From Mycolicibacterium litorale (GTDB lineage: Bacteria; Actinomycetota; Actinomycetes; Mycobacteriales; Mycobacteriaceae), in NCBI GenBank assembly GCA_002007745.1, contig CP019882.1, positions 2,356,001 through 2,420,000 of the forward strand: DNA of 64,000 bases, read 5' to 3'. The translations under genes were made by a program, and so were the position numbers. Shown here piece by piece: positions 20,388 to 31,307 of this stretch. Under the pieces are notes generated by a model that was given only the letters and a program-made list of their open reading frames with translations, made no database searches and was not told where the DNA came from. How positions within the stretch are numbered: position 1 is the stretch's first letter; every line of letters begins with the position of its first letter.

Positions 20388-21678
20388 CCGCGGACCGCCG
20401 GATCGTCAGGCCCGCCACGATCAGCACCGCCAGGGCCCACCACACGTAGGACATCCCCAGCAGTTGCCGCCACCACGACGCCGTCTCCTCGTGGTGCTTG
20501 GGCAGCAGCTCGAGTGGAATCCACACCATTAGGGCGACTCCGACGGCGGTCACGACGGCAAGTGCGACATTGCGCCGCCGGTAGGACACCACGGCAGCGG
20601 CGACGACGGTGGGCAGCGCCCACACCCAGTGGTGCGACCACGACACCGGGGACACCACCAGCCCGAACAGTGCCACACACGTCAGCGCCAATGTCGATTC
20701 ATCGCCGTCGTTCGCGCTCGTGGCGGGCGAGGCACCCAGCACTCGCTGCACCGCCCAGATGGTCAGCGCCAGCGCGGCGAAGCAGGCCAGCGTCCACAAC
20801 ACGAAGTGGGTGCTCTTGTCCAGGCCCAGGCGGGCCAGTGCGCCGGCGATGTTCTGGTTGGTGTTCAATGCCGCACTGCCGATCCGGTCGGTGTGGCGCA
20901 CCGTCGTCGTCCAGTACTCCACCGAATCCCGCCAGGCCAGCGCGCAGCCCAGCAGGCTGGCGACCACGAACGATGCCAGCGCGGTCAGCGCGGCCCGGCC
21001 GTCCCGGCGCAACACGAAGTACAGCAGGAACACCGCCGGAGTCAGCTTGAGCGCGATCGCCACGCCGACCAGCAGCCCGCGCGGCCACGGGGTGCGGCGC
21101 GGCACGCAGTCGGCGATCACCAGGGTCATCAGCACCACGTTGATCTGGCCGAACGCGAAGTTCGCGACCACGGGTTCCAGGTAGATGGTCGCCAGGGCCA
21201 CGATTCCGGCCGCCAGCCAGCTGCGGCGCAGCCAGGCCGGTTCCCGGGTCAGCGTCGAGACCGGCCAGACACCGAGCCGGGTCAGCACGAGCCAGGTCGA
21301 CACCAGCAGCAACACCAGCGTGATCAGGGTGATCGTCACGCTGGCAGCCGCCAGCGACACCCAGGCGAATGGGCTGAACACGATCGCGGCCAGCGGCGGA
21401 TAGGTGAACGGCAGATCCAGCCCGATGCGGGTGTGGAACGTCGCATCGCCGGCGTAGAGCGGCCGGTCCGTGAGCCAGGCCTGCCCACCCATCCGGTAGA
21501 CGTCGATGTCGATGCGGTAGGGGATGTGCCCGAACAGCTGCCAACCTGCGTAAACCATGCCGGCGACGATCAGCAGCTGCACCGCGCGCCAGCCCGCGAC
21601 CAGCCACGGACGAGCGCCGGGCGAGGTTAGAGCCCGTCCGACCACACTGCCCGCGTCGGGCGACTGCCGCATCCTCAT
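20329..21678 (-). CDS. Polyprenol-phosphate-mannose-dependent alpha-(1->2)-mannosyltransferase (Rv2181-like, GT87)
   Basis: Polytopic GT-C glycosyltransferase of 449 residues with roughly ten hydrophobic segments. The first periplasmic loop carries the catalytic acidic region ([23 protein letters not shown]), as in the DUF2029/GT87 family. The M. tuberculosis homologue adds alpha-1,2-mannose branches to lipomannan and caps of LAM. Fits the surrounding envelope-mannan genes (pimB' here, mptA at 31.3 kb). Convergent with plsC. Confidence 0.88.
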   Translation of the reverse strand: MRMRQSPDAGSVVGRALTSPGARPWLVAGWRAVQLLIVAGMVYAGWQLFGHIPYRIDIDVYRMGGQAWLTDRPLYAGDATFHTRIGLDLPFTYPPLAAIVFSPFAWVSLAAASVTITLITLVLLLVSTWLVLTRLGVWPVSTLTREPAWLRRSWLAAGIVALATIYLEPVVANFAFGQINVVLMTLVIADCVPRRTPWPRGLLVGVAIALKLTPAVFLLYFVLRRDGRAALTALASFVVASLLGCALAWRDSVEYWTTTVRHTDRIGSAALNTNQNIAGALARLGLDKSTHFVLWTLACFAALALTIWAVQRVLGASPATSANDGDESTLALTCVALFGLVVSPVSWSHHWVWALPTVVAAAVVSYRRRNVALAVVTAVGVALMVWIPLELLPKHHEETASWWRQLLGMSYVWWALAVLIVAGLTIRRSAATPRPSPGSAPVADLVHPA

Positions 21679-21773
21679 GTCGCGACCCAGACTATCGGTG
21701 CTCGGCGACGCGTCGGGTCATATCCCCGCCGTCACGAGCGCGTCGGGCGTCTCGCAGCGTATCTTCTGTCCCC

Positions 21774-22664
21774 GTGCCCTTCGGACTGCACTTCGACGTC
21801 GTCGCCCCTGGCCGGGTGCCGCTGATGTGGTGTCTGATCGCGTTCATCCTGACGTTCTTCGTGACCAGGACGATCGTCCGCTACATCCGCAGCAACGCCG
21901 GCAACACCGGGCCGCGCAAGTGGTGGCAGCCGCGCAACATCTCCGGCCGCGGCGGCCTGCACATCCACCACGTCGTGATCGGGATCGTGCTGGTGATGAT
22001 CTCCGGCGTCACCATGGTGACCCTTGCAGTCGACGGCGGAGTCGGCGAATTCACCGCGGCGGCCATCGTTTTCGGGATCGGTGCGGCCCTCGTTCTGGAC
22101 GAGTTCGCGCTCATCCTGCACCTGGAGGACGTGTACTGGGCCGAGGACGGCCGCGCCTCGGTGGATGCGGTGTTCGCCGCCGTCGCGGTCGCCGGGCTGC
22201 TGGTCCTCGGCTTCAACCCGCTGTCGTTCTTCGACGTCGGGATCTGGCGGGAGGACGACTCGATCGTGGCCCGCACGACGGTGGTGGTCATGGCGGTGCT
22301 CACGCTGGCGCTGGCGGTGGTGGTGCTGCTCAAGGGCAAGGTGTGGACCGGCCTGATCGGGATGTTCATCACCCCGCTGCTGTTCGTCGGCGCGATCCGG
22401 CTGTCACGGCCGCACGCCCCCTGGGCGCGCTGGCACTACCAGGACAAACCCAAGAAAATGCACCGCGCCTTGGAGCGGGAACGCTACCTGCGCCGGCCGG
22501 TGGTCCAGGCCAAGCTGTGGCTGCAGCACATCATCGCCGGCGAGCCGAGTTTCCCGGCCGACGCCGAGGTGGACGCCGAACTGGACCGGGAGATCCACGC
22601 CGCCCCGGCGCCGCAACGCGGCACGGACGCCGCGCTGCAGGTCGCGACGGATACCGCGGGATAG
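21774..22664 (+). CDS. Conserved integral membrane protein (Rv2180c-like)
   Basis: A 296-residue membrane protein of unknown function with about seven hydrophobic segments, starting with a GTG (PFGLHFDVVAPGRVPLMWCLIAFILTFFVTR). A cytoplasmic stretch GPRKWWQPRNISGRGGLHIHHVVIGI and a conserved HLEDVYWAEDGRASVD are recognisable family marks. The C-terminal about 80 residues are hydrophilic. The next gene follows within ten bases. Confidence 0.82.
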   Translation: MPFGLHFDVVAPGRVPLMWCLIAFILTFFVTRTIVRYIRSNAGNTGPRKWWQPRNISGRGGLHIHHVVIGIVLVMISGVTMVTLAVDGGVGEFTAAAIVFGIGAALVLDEFALILHLEDVYWAEDGRASVDAVFAAVAVAGLLVLGFNPLSFFDVGIWREDDSIVARTTVVVMAVLTLALAVVVLLKGKVWTGLIGMFITPLLFVGAIRLSRPHAPWARWHYQDKPKKMHRALERERYLRRPVVQAKLWLQHIIAGEPSFPADAEVDAELDREIHAAPAPQRGTDAALQVATDTAG

Positions 22665-22674
22665 GGTGCGCCCA

Positions 22675-24644
<1,970 letters not shown>

Positions 24645-24649
24645 CGCTG

Positions 24650-25954
24650 CTACCGAGGGGTGAAGATGCCGGCCGCCGGGTCGGCGGTGATCTGGTCGGT
24701 GTCGGTGTCGTAGTCGAACAACTCGCCATACCGGCCCCAGGCGATCGCGGTGTCGAGCTGCTGGCGGGCATCCTCGGGGCCGAACCCGCGGCGCAGCAGG
24801 TCCAGGAAGAACTCGGCACGGAGTCTGCCGTCGGACGAAGACCCGAGGGCTCGGCAGATCGTCCGCACCAGCGGTGCCCGCTCGCGGGCCTGAGCGGCGA
24901 AGATCTGCTTGCTGGTCTGGATGTCGGCGCAGGTGAAGGACCGGCCGGTGTCGGTCACGGTCAGGTCACTTCCGGCGACGGTCACGAAGCCGAGCATCGC
25001 GGCGGCGTCGACCAGGGGAAGCAGATCGTCGATGTCGAAGCTGAGGTCGGCAGCGATGTCGGGCAGGTCCACCCGGCCGCCGTGGGCGGCGGTGATCTCG
25101 ACCAGACCGGCCAGCCCGCCGACCGTCGCGACCGGCAACGGGCTGCCGGTGGGGGTGCTCTCGACCGTGTCGGATGGGCCCTCGACCGGACCACTGCCGG
25201 TCAGCAGTCCGTAGAGGGTGTCCACCACCGCGGCGAAGGCGGGTGATCGCCGATCGCGCGGCCGTGCCAGGTCGATCGGTATCTCGGCGCGCACCCGCCC
25301 GGGGTTGGCACCCAGCACCACCACCCGGTCTGCCAGCAGCACGGCCTCCTCGATGTTGTGGGTGACCAGACAGATGGACTTGGTGGGGAAGTCGTCCCGG
25401 CTCCACAGGCTCATCAGTTCGGTGCGCAGATTCTCGGCGGTCAACACGTCCAGCGCGGAGAACGGCTCGTCCATCAGCAGCAGATCGGGCTCGAGCACCA
25501 GCGCACGGGCGAAGCCCACCCGCTGCCGCATCCCGCCGGAGAGCTCCTTGGGGTAGGCCGATTCGAAACCGTCGAGTCCGATGACGTCGATAGCGTTGAG
25601 CGCGCGGGCTTTCCGCTGCGCGGGCGGCACACCGCGGGCCGTCAGACCCAGTTCGACGTTCTCCTGCACGGTCAGCCAGGGCATCAGCGCGAAGGTCTGG
25701 AAGACCATCGCCGTGCCGGGATTGGCTCCGTTGAGTTCTTCGCCCCGGTAGCGGACCGCACCGCTGCTGGGCGCGATCAGCCCGGCGACGGTGCGCAGCA
25801 GCGTCGACTTGCCCGAGCCGGACCGTCCGAGCAGGGCCACGATCTCACCCTCGCGCAGGTCGAGGTTGATGTCGTCGAGGACACGCAGCGGCTCACCGGC
25901 GGTGCCGGGGAAACTCTTGTCGACGTGCTGCAGGCTCACCAGAACGTTGTTCAC
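24650..25954 (-). CDS. ABC transporter ATP-binding protein with C-terminal AAA-associated domain (nitrate/sulfonate type)
   Basis: ATPase of 434 residues. Walker A is GRSGSGKS (43-50), signature LSGG (138-141), Walker B LLLMDEP (158-164), followed by the switch His (LVTHNIEEAVLLADRVVVL), all typical of the NitT/TauT/SsuB subfamily. About residues 290-434 form an extra C-terminal domain of the AAA-associated type seen in fused-permease systems. It is 31 bases after the permease gene and surely its partner. No substrate-binding protein gene is adjacent. Confidence 0.9.
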   Translation of the reverse strand: MNNVLVSLQHVDKSFPGTAGEPLRVLDDINLDLREGEIVALLGRSGSGKSTLLRTVAGLIAPSSGAVRYRGEELNGANPGTAMVFQTFALMPWLTVQENVELGLTARGVPPAQRKARALNAIDVIGLDGFESAYPKELSGGMRQRVGFARALVLEPDLLLMDEPFSALDVLTAENLRTELMSLWSRDDFPTKSICLVTHNIEEAVLLADRVVVLGANPGRVRAEIPIDLARPRDRRSPAFAAVVDTLYGLLTGSGPVEGPSDTVESTPTGSPLPVATVGGLAGLVEITAAHGGRVDLPDIAADLSFDIDDLLPLVDAAAMLGFVTVAGSDLTVTDTGRSFTCADIQTSKQIFAAQARERAPLVRTICRALGSSSDGRLRAEFFLDLLRRGFGPEDARQQLDTAIAWGRYGELFDYDTDTDQITADPAAGIFTPR

Positions 25955-25985
25955 GGTCGGTTTCTCCGTTCGAAATATGCTCGTA

Positions 25986-27722
25986 CTAAAGCGAATACCG
26001 GTTCTCGGCGAGGGTGTACATGCGCCGCCAGAACAGCCGGTTGGTGGTCACCACGAACATGCTCATCACGATCACGCCGACCAAGATCCGTCCCGAATCA
26101 CCGGCAGCGGTGGCTGCGGTGATGTAGGAGCCCAGCCCGGTGGCGGTCAGTGTGGTGCCGTTGTAGCTCACCACCTCGGCGACGATCGAGGCGTTCCATG
26201 CACCGCCCGCCGCGGTGATCCCACCGGTCACGTAGCTGGCGAAGATCGCCGGCAGAATCAGTGTGCGCCAACGTAACAGGGGAGTAAGGCGCAGATTGGT
26301 CGCTGCCTCGCGAAGGTCGTTGGGAATCGCGCTCGCGCCGGCGATGACGTTGAACAGGATGTACCACTGCGAGCCGAGGGCCATCAGCAGGATCCCGCCG
26401 ATGTTCAAGCTGACACCGGTGGCGATCAGGGCGGCGGTCACCAACGGGAACAGGAAGTTGGCCGGAAAGGACGCCAGAACCTGGACGACCGGCTGGGCGA
26501 GCCGGGACACCCTGGGATTCATGCCGATCCACACTCCGATCGGCACCCAGACGACGGTCGCGATGACGACGACGGTGATCACTCGGGCGAAGGTGGCCAG
26601 CCCCAGCAACACGGCATGGCCGACTTCACCCAGCCCGACACCGTGGTCGATGAAGGTGATCACCCGGTAACAACCGTAGGTGATCACCGCGCCCACCGTG
26701 ATCGCGAAGACCACATCTGCGGTGCGCTGGCGCAATTCCGGGCTGCGCAACGGCCGGTCGGCCAGCCCGAAGACCGACATGACCCGGTCCAACGGGTAAT
26801 TCAGCCGGCCCAGCGGGACCAGGACCAGGCGCGGCAGTCTGGAGCGGCGCAGCACGTCGAGGGTGACACTGCGTGGCGCCTCGGCGGTTTCGGAGTCTTC
26901 GACACGGAATCGTTCAGCCCAGGCGGTGATCGGTCGCCAGAACAGTGCGTTGACCGCCACCACGACGACGATCATCACCGCGACCGCCAGCCCGACCCGG
27001 TCCAGCTGGCCGTCGTCTGCCGCGGCCGCGACATACGAGCCGATCCCGGGTAGAGCGAATTGATGGCCGTTGACGCTCAACGCTTCCGAGGCCGTCAGGA
27101 AGAACCACCCACCGCCGAAACTCATCATGCCGTTCCAGACCAGCGGCATCATCCCGCCGGGCAGGTCCACGCGCCAGAACCGCTGCCAGCGCGACAACCG
27201 CAACAGCCGGGCGGCCTCGTCGAGATCGCGTGACTGCGACTTCAGCGAGTGGTAGAACGCGAACGTCATGTTCCAGGCCTGGGAGGTGAAGATGGCGAAG
27301 ATCGAGGCGCACTCCAAGCCCAGCTCGGATCCCGGGAACAGCGCGATGAACCCGGTGACGGTGATCGACAGGAAGCCCAGGATCGGTACCGACTGCAGGA
27401 TGTCGAGCAACGGCACGAGCACCTTCTCCGCCCTGCGCAGCCGGGCTGCCGCGGTGGCGTAGACAAAGGTGAACACCACCGAAATTCCCAGCGCGATGAA
27501 CATGCGCAGCAGTGAACGAGCGGTGTAGTAGGGCAGATTCGCGGGATCGGTCGACACCGACGGTGCCGCGTGGTCGACCGTCCAGGGCACGGTGGCACCC
27601 GAGGCCACGCGGACCACCAGCCACAACAAGGCCGCCGAACCGGCGAACACCGCGATATCGGCGAGCCGGCTGCCGGTAGGGCGGACCAGCGCGGCCCGGC
27701 TGGAGAAAGTGTTGACAGACAT
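25986..27722 (-). CDS. ABC transporter permease with two fused permease domains
   Basis: A 578-residue permease containing two binding-protein-dependent transport domains in tandem (about residues 60-270 and 350-560), each ending in an EAA-type loop (DEAARLLRLSRWQRFWRVDLPG; REAATNLRLTPLLRWRTLILPA). A single chain can thus form the whole membrane channel. Sequence style is that of nitrate, sulfonate or taurine uptake systems. A leader peptide gene and inverted repeat precede it; the ATPase follows. Substrate is inferred, not shown; a reduced sulfur compound is most likely given the flavin monooxygenase upstream. Confidence 0.88.
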   Translation of the reverse strand: MSVNTFSSRAALVRPTGSRLADIAVFAGSAALLWLVVRVASGATVPWTVDHAAPSVSTDPANLPYYTARSLLRMFIALGISVVFTFVYATAAARLRRAEKVLVPLLDILQSVPILGFLSITVTGFIALFPGSELGLECASIFAIFTSQAWNMTFAFYHSLKSQSRDLDEAARLLRLSRWQRFWRVDLPGGMMPLVWNGMMSFGGGWFFLTASEALSVNGHQFALPGIGSYVAAAADDGQLDRVGLAVAVMIVVVVAVNALFWRPITAWAERFRVEDSETAEAPRSVTLDVLRRSRLPRLVLVPLGRLNYPLDRVMSVFGLADRPLRSPELRQRTADVVFAITVGAVITYGCYRVITFIDHGVGLGEVGHAVLLGLATFARVITVVVIATVVWVPIGVWIGMNPRVSRLAQPVVQVLASFPANFLFPLVTAALIATGVSLNIGGILLMALGSQWYILFNVIAGASAIPNDLREAATNLRLTPLLRWRTLILPAIFASYVTGGITAAGGAWNASIVAEVVSYNGTTLTATGLGSYITAATAAGDSGRILVGVIVMSMFVVTTNRLFWRRMYTLAENRYSL

Positions 27723-27750
27723 GCGGATTCACCCGACTTTCGGACGCGTC

Positions 27751-27803
27751 GGCGGGCAGCTAGCAGCCCAGTAGTGTCAGTGGGTTTGAAATCCATGCCC
27801 GCC
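27751..27803 (-). promoter_or_regulatory. Candidate attenuator: inverted repeat between leader peptide and permease gene
   Basis: GGCGGGCA at 27751-27758 is complementary to TGCCCGCC at 27796-27803, giving an 8-bp stem with a 37-base loop in the transcript between the leader peptide and the permease start codon. A shorter alternative pairing (GGGC with GCCC around a TGCTAGCT centre) competes with it. Two mutually exclusive structures downstream of a short peptide gene are what one expects of translation-controlled attenuation. No folding computation was possible. Confidence 0.45.
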
Positions 27804-27847
27804 GAACATCGACCACACCGTCGACGCGGCGCTACTGCAAGCGGACG

Positions 27848-27913
27848 TCAGCTGCGCGGCAGCGGCCTGCAGGTCAGCCGGGCATGGCGGCGGGTACTAC
27901 TTCCCTCGTCCAT
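27848..27913 (-). CDS. 21-residue leader peptide upstream of ABC permease
   Basis: Short open frame of 22 codons with a near-perfect ribosome site (GGAGGTGA, at 27918-27925 on the opposite strand) four to five bases before its ATG, far stronger than those of its neighbours. The C-terminal half reads RRHARLTCRPLPRS, which has the RRH...L...C.R pattern of actinobacterial leader peptides found ahead of sulfur-assimilation and sulfonate genes. Mycobacterial cysteine-responsive attenuation uses comparable small Cys-containing peptides. It lies in the 344-base region between the monooxygenase and permease genes; the rest of that region (27723-27750, 27804-27847 and 27926-28066) holds no other recognisable feature. 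Confidence 0.7.
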   Translation of the reverse strand: MDEGSSTRRHARLTCRPLPRS

Positions 27914-28066
27914 GTCCTCACCTCCAGCCGTCGTGTCATCGGGTGGCGCGGGCGCGCCGGGAGAAAGTAGACCGTATCGCGGCGACCGGGTCAACTCGGG
28001 AGTCGCTGCGTGTTCGCTGAAAGCGCGACGGGGGCGGCCTATTCGGCTGAGTATCCGCCGGCGCGG

Positions 28067-29518
28067 CTAACGGCCCCGAGCCGGCTGGCCGGCCAGCGAG
28101 GCCGACGAGGACGGCACCGTCGACGGTCGATCGATGGCCGTCGACGCCGGGCCGCCCACCCGGTAGCGCGCACCGCGGTGTTCGGTCGGCAGGCGGTCGC
28201 CGTGCCCGAGCAGTTTGTGGCGCAACGTGCCTGGGGCGTATTCGGACTGATACGCCCCGCGTTCGGTCAGCACCGGCACGACGTACTCGATGAAGTCGGC
28301 GAAGGTTCCCGGGCTGATCGCATAGGCGAGGTTGAATCCGTCGACATCGGTCTCGGCGACCCACTCCTGCAGCGTGTCCGCGACACGGGCCCCGGAACCG
28401 ACGAATCGTGGTCCCATCCCGCCGATCTCACCCCATTCGGCGATGTCGCGGACCGCCCACTCACGGCCGTCGGGGTCAGCCGATTGGAAGGCGGCCACCG
28501 CGGACAGGATGGCGTTGGAGTCGACGTTGCCGATCGGCTCGTCGAGTCCGTACCGGGCCAGATCGACTCCCATCCAGCCCGACATGAAGACCAGCGCGCC
28601 CTCCGGGTCGCCGTAGGAAAGGTACTCGGCGTGTTTGGCCTGCGCCTCTACGTCGGTGGCCGCGGTGACCACGGTGGTCAGGTTGAAGATCTTGGCGGAG
28701 TACGGGTCGCGGCCGGCCAGTTCGAGTTCGCGGCGGATCGTGGAAACCGTTTTGGCCAGAAGTTCTTTGGTGGGGGCCGCGGTGAAGATGGCTTCGGCGT
28801 TCTCGGCCGCGAAGCGGACCCCGCGCGGTGACGAGCCGGCCTGGAAGATCACCGGTGTGCGTTGTGGCGACGGCTCGGAAAGGTGCACGCCCGGCACGCT
28901 GAAGTGGGTCCCCGAATGGCCGATGTGGTGCACCTTGGACGGGTCGGTGAAGATGCCCCGTTCCCGGTCGCGCACCACCGCGTCGTCCTCCCAGGAGCCC
29001 TCCCACAGCTTGTAGAGCACTTCCAGATATTCGTCGGCGTGGTCGTAGCGCGCGTCATGGGCGGGCTGATCGGTCTGGCCCATGTTGCGTGCGGCCGCGG
29101 GCAGGTAGCCGGTCACGACGTTCCAGCCGATCCGGCCCTTGGTGAGGTGGTCCAGCGTGGACATCCGGCGGGCGAACGGGTACGGGTGCTCGAATCCGGT
29201 GCCCGTGGTCAGCCCGAAACCCAGGTCCCGGGTGACCAGCGCCATCGCCGAGACCAGCAGCAGCGGGTCGTTGACCGGGATCTGGGCGGCGTGCCGGATG
29301 GCCGCCTCGTCGCTGGCGCCGTACACGTCATAGGTGCCCAGCACATCGGCGATGAACAGTCCGTCGAAGCGACCCCGTTCGAGCAGCTTGGCCAGTTCGG
29401 TCCAGTACTCGAGGTCCTTGTACCGCCACGACTGATCCTCGGGATGGCGCCACAGCCCGGGGGACTGGTGGGCGACACAGTTCATGTCGAAGGCATTGAA
29501 GCGGATCACACGGGTCAC
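28067..29518 (-). CDS. LLM-class FMN-dependent monooxygenase (NtaA/SnaA/DszA family)
   Basis: Bacterial-luciferase-fold flavin monooxygenase of about 484 residues, the length and style of the nitrilotriacetate/DBT-sulfone monooxygenase group rather than the shorter SsuD alkanesulfonate enzymes. Recognisable stretches include FNAFDMNCVAHQSPGLWRHP at the N-terminus, LGTYDVYG, TTGTGFEHPYPFARRMSTLDH, GRIGWNVVTGYL, and the FMN-phosphate loop (FQAGSSPRGVRFAAENAEAIF). It needs a separate flavin reductase, not seen here. Start at GTG 29518 (VTRVIRF) is uncertain. Linkage with the leader peptide and ABC genes suggests uptake and cleavage of an organosulfur compound. Confidence 0.87.
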   Translation of the reverse strand: MTRVIRFNAFDMNCVAHQSPGLWRHPEDQSWRYKDLEYWTELAKLLERGRFDGLFIADVLGTYDVYGASDEAAIRHAAQIPVNDPLLLVSAMALVTRDLGFGLTTGTGFEHPYPFARRMSTLDHLTKGRIGWNVVTGYLPAAARNMGQTDQPAHDARYDHADEYLEVLYKLWEGSWEDDAVVRDRERGIFTDPSKVHHIGHSGTHFSVPGVHLSEPSPQRTPVIFQAGSSPRGVRFAAENAEAIFTAAPTKELLAKTVSTIRRELELAGRDPYSAKIFNLTTVVTAATDVEAQAKHAEYLSYGDPEGALVFMSGWMGVDLARYGLDEPIGNVDSNAILSAVAAFQSADPDGREWAVRDIAEWGEIGGMGPRFVGSGARVADTLQEWVAETDVDGFNLAYAISPGTFADFIEYVVPVLTERGAYQSEYAPGTLRHKLLGHGDRLPTEHRGARYRVGGPASTAIDRPSTVPSSSASLAGQPARGR

Positions 29519-29598
29519 GGCACGAATGTTCGTCCCCGGACGCGCCGCGGTCACCGGTTGAGCTCAAAGCGATTGTATTACCGGCGGTTATCGTGCTG

Positions 29599-30810
29599 CT
29601 ACTGTCCGATCAGGGACCCCAGGTTGGTGCCCAGTGTCCACGCGCCTGCTGCGATGAGCCCGGTCAGGATCAGCACGATCAGTACCCAGAACATCAACGC
29701 ACGCCGGGCGCGTTGCCGTTCCCACAGGAAGTCGGTGATGTCGATACCGGCGAATTGGGTTGCCGCTACTGGATATTCGTCCTCTTCGGGGACGGGTTCT
29801 GGCTCTGCTGGCCAATCCTGCGGATCACGGACGAGCTGGCGGGTGGGGTTGGGAACCGGTGGCCCGGAGGGGGGCCGTTCGGTCAACCGGTTGTGCAGAG
29901 CCGTGGCGGCGGCGTGTTGGGCGGAGTTCTTCGGAGCCGGCACACGAAATCGCGGAAGTGCCAGCTGTTGGGCGATGGCATCGAGTTCCTCGCCCATCTG
30001 TCCGGCATCGGCGAAGCGCCCATCGGGATTACGGGCGGTCGCCCGCGCGACGAGCTCGTCGAATTCCGGCGGTACCCCGCTGATTGCGGCGCTCGGTGGC
30101 GGCACATCGTGGTCCATCCGCTGGTAGGCCACCGTCAAGGGGTTGTCACCGCTGAACGGTGTTGCGCCGGTGATCAATTCGTAGGCGAGGATGCCGACCG
30201 CATACACGTCGCTGCGGGCGTCGGCCAGGCCGCTGCCGACCTGTTCCGGGGAGAGATAGGCGGCGGTGCCCAGGATGACACTGGTGGAGGTGATGCCGGC
30301 CTCGGCCACCGCGCGCACCAGTCCGAAGTCGACGAGCTTGACCTCGCCCTCGTCGGAGATCAACACGTTCTCCGGCTTGACGTCGCGGTGAACCAACCCC
30401 GCGTGATGGGCGGTGGCCAGTCCGCCGAGCACCGGCCGGAGCACCGCCGCCGCGGCGTGTGGCGGCATCGGCCCGCGTTCACGCAGCAGCTCGCGCAGCG
30501 TCCCGCCCTCGACGAGTTCCATCGCGAGAAAAGGAGGTTCCCCGCTCGACCCACCGCCGCCCTGGTCGTAGACCGCGACCAAACCCGGATCCTTGAGCCG
30601 GGCGACAGCGCGCGCCTCCCGCTGGAACCGGGTGAGGAACTGGCCGTCGTTGGCGTAGCGCGCATCCATCACCTTCAGCGCGACAGGGCGGTCCAGCCGG
30701 ACGTCCAGACCGCGGTAGACCGTCGACATTCCGCCGGTGGCGATCTTGGCATCGACGCGGTACCGGCCTTCCAGCAACACGCCTTCGAGTGGGTCCGACG
30801 TCACCGACAC
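29599..30810 (-). CDS. pknL: Serine/threonine protein kinase PknL
   Basis: Eukaryotic-type membrane kinase of 403 residues. Kinase domain about 17-280 with Gly-rich loop, catalytic Lys in VALKV (46), HRDVKPEN (141-148), DFG (161-163) and an activation loop with Thr residues (ITSTSVILGT). A Pro-rich juxtamembrane linker leads to one transmembrane helix (about 370-392) and only a dozen extracytoplasmic residues, so it lacks a sensor domain. Diverges from the gene for its known substrate type (Rv2175c-like) across 82 bases. Confidence 0.95.
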   Translation of the reverse strand: MSVTSDPLEGVLLEGRYRVDAKIATGGMSTVYRGLDVRLDRPVALKVMDARYANDGQFLTRFQREARAVARLKDPGLVAVYDQGGGGSSGEPPFLAMELVEGGTLRELLRERGPMPPHAAAAVLRPVLGGLATAHHAGLVHRDVKPENVLISDEGEVKLVDFGLVRAVAEAGITSTSVILGTAAYLSPEQVGSGLADARSDVYAVGILAYELITGATPFSGDNPLTVAYQRMDHDVPPPSAAISGVPPEFDELVARATARNPDGRFADAGQMGEELDAIAQQLALPRFRVPAPKNSAQHAAATALHNRLTERPPSGPPVPNPTRQLVRDPQDWPAEPEPVPEEDEYPVAATQFAGIDITDFLWERQRARRALMFWVLIVLILTGLIAAGAWTLGTNLGSLIGQ

Positions 30811-30892
30811 ATGGTATGCCGCGGCCGGGGCGGCCCGAATTCGTCGGCCCGAGGGCGTGTCACGGCGGCGTCGACGCCTCTACACTGGGCCG

Positions 30893-31297
30893 GTGAGCAG
30901 CATCCCTGCCGGTGACGACGTTCTCGACCCCGCCGAAGCCCTCTATGACCTGCCCAAAGTCGCCGAGTTGTTGCGCATTCCGGTGACCAAGGTGCACCAG
31001 CAGCTGCGGGAGGGCCATCTGGTGGCAGTCCGGCGCGCGGGTATACCCATGATCCCCGCGGTGTTCTTCACCGACAGCGGTCAGGTGGTCAAGAGCCTGC
31101 CCGGTCTGCTGGCCGTGCTGCGCGACGGCGGATACCACGAAACCGAGATCCTGCGCTGGCTGTTCACCGCGGATCCGTCGCTGACGCTGACCCGCGACGG
31201 TGTCCGCGAGACGATCAGCAACGCCCGGCCGGTGGACGCGTTGCACGCCCACCAGGCCCGCGAGGTGATCCGGCGCGCCCAGGCCATGGCTTATTGA
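30893..31297 (+). CDS. PknL-associated DNA-binding protein (Rv2175c-like)
   Basis: A 134-residue winged/MerR-like helix-turn-helix protein: DLPKVAELLRIPVTKVHQQLREGHLVAVRRAG is the DNA-binding segment, and a C-terminal helical region (VDALHAHQAREVIRRAQAMAY) follows. The M. tuberculosis homologue is phosphorylated by PknL, which stops DNA binding. GTG start chosen; TACACT nine bases before it resembles a -10 element, so the mRNA may be leaderless. Divergent arrangement with pknL is conserved. Confidence 0.9.
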   Translation: MSSIPAGDDVLDPAEALYDLPKVAELLRIPVTKVHQQLREGHLVAVRRAGIPMIPAVFFTDSGQVVKSLPGLLAVLRDGGYHETEILRWLFTADPSLTLTRDGVRETISNARPVDALHAHQAREVIRRAQAMAY

Positions 31298-31307
31298 GGG
31301 CCTAACC

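Noticed and set aside
27266..27796. A 176-codon minus-strand frame beginning upstream of the permease
   Set aside because: It overlaps the permease in another frame, with Arg/Ser/Cys-rich composition; the ABC permease is the real gene.
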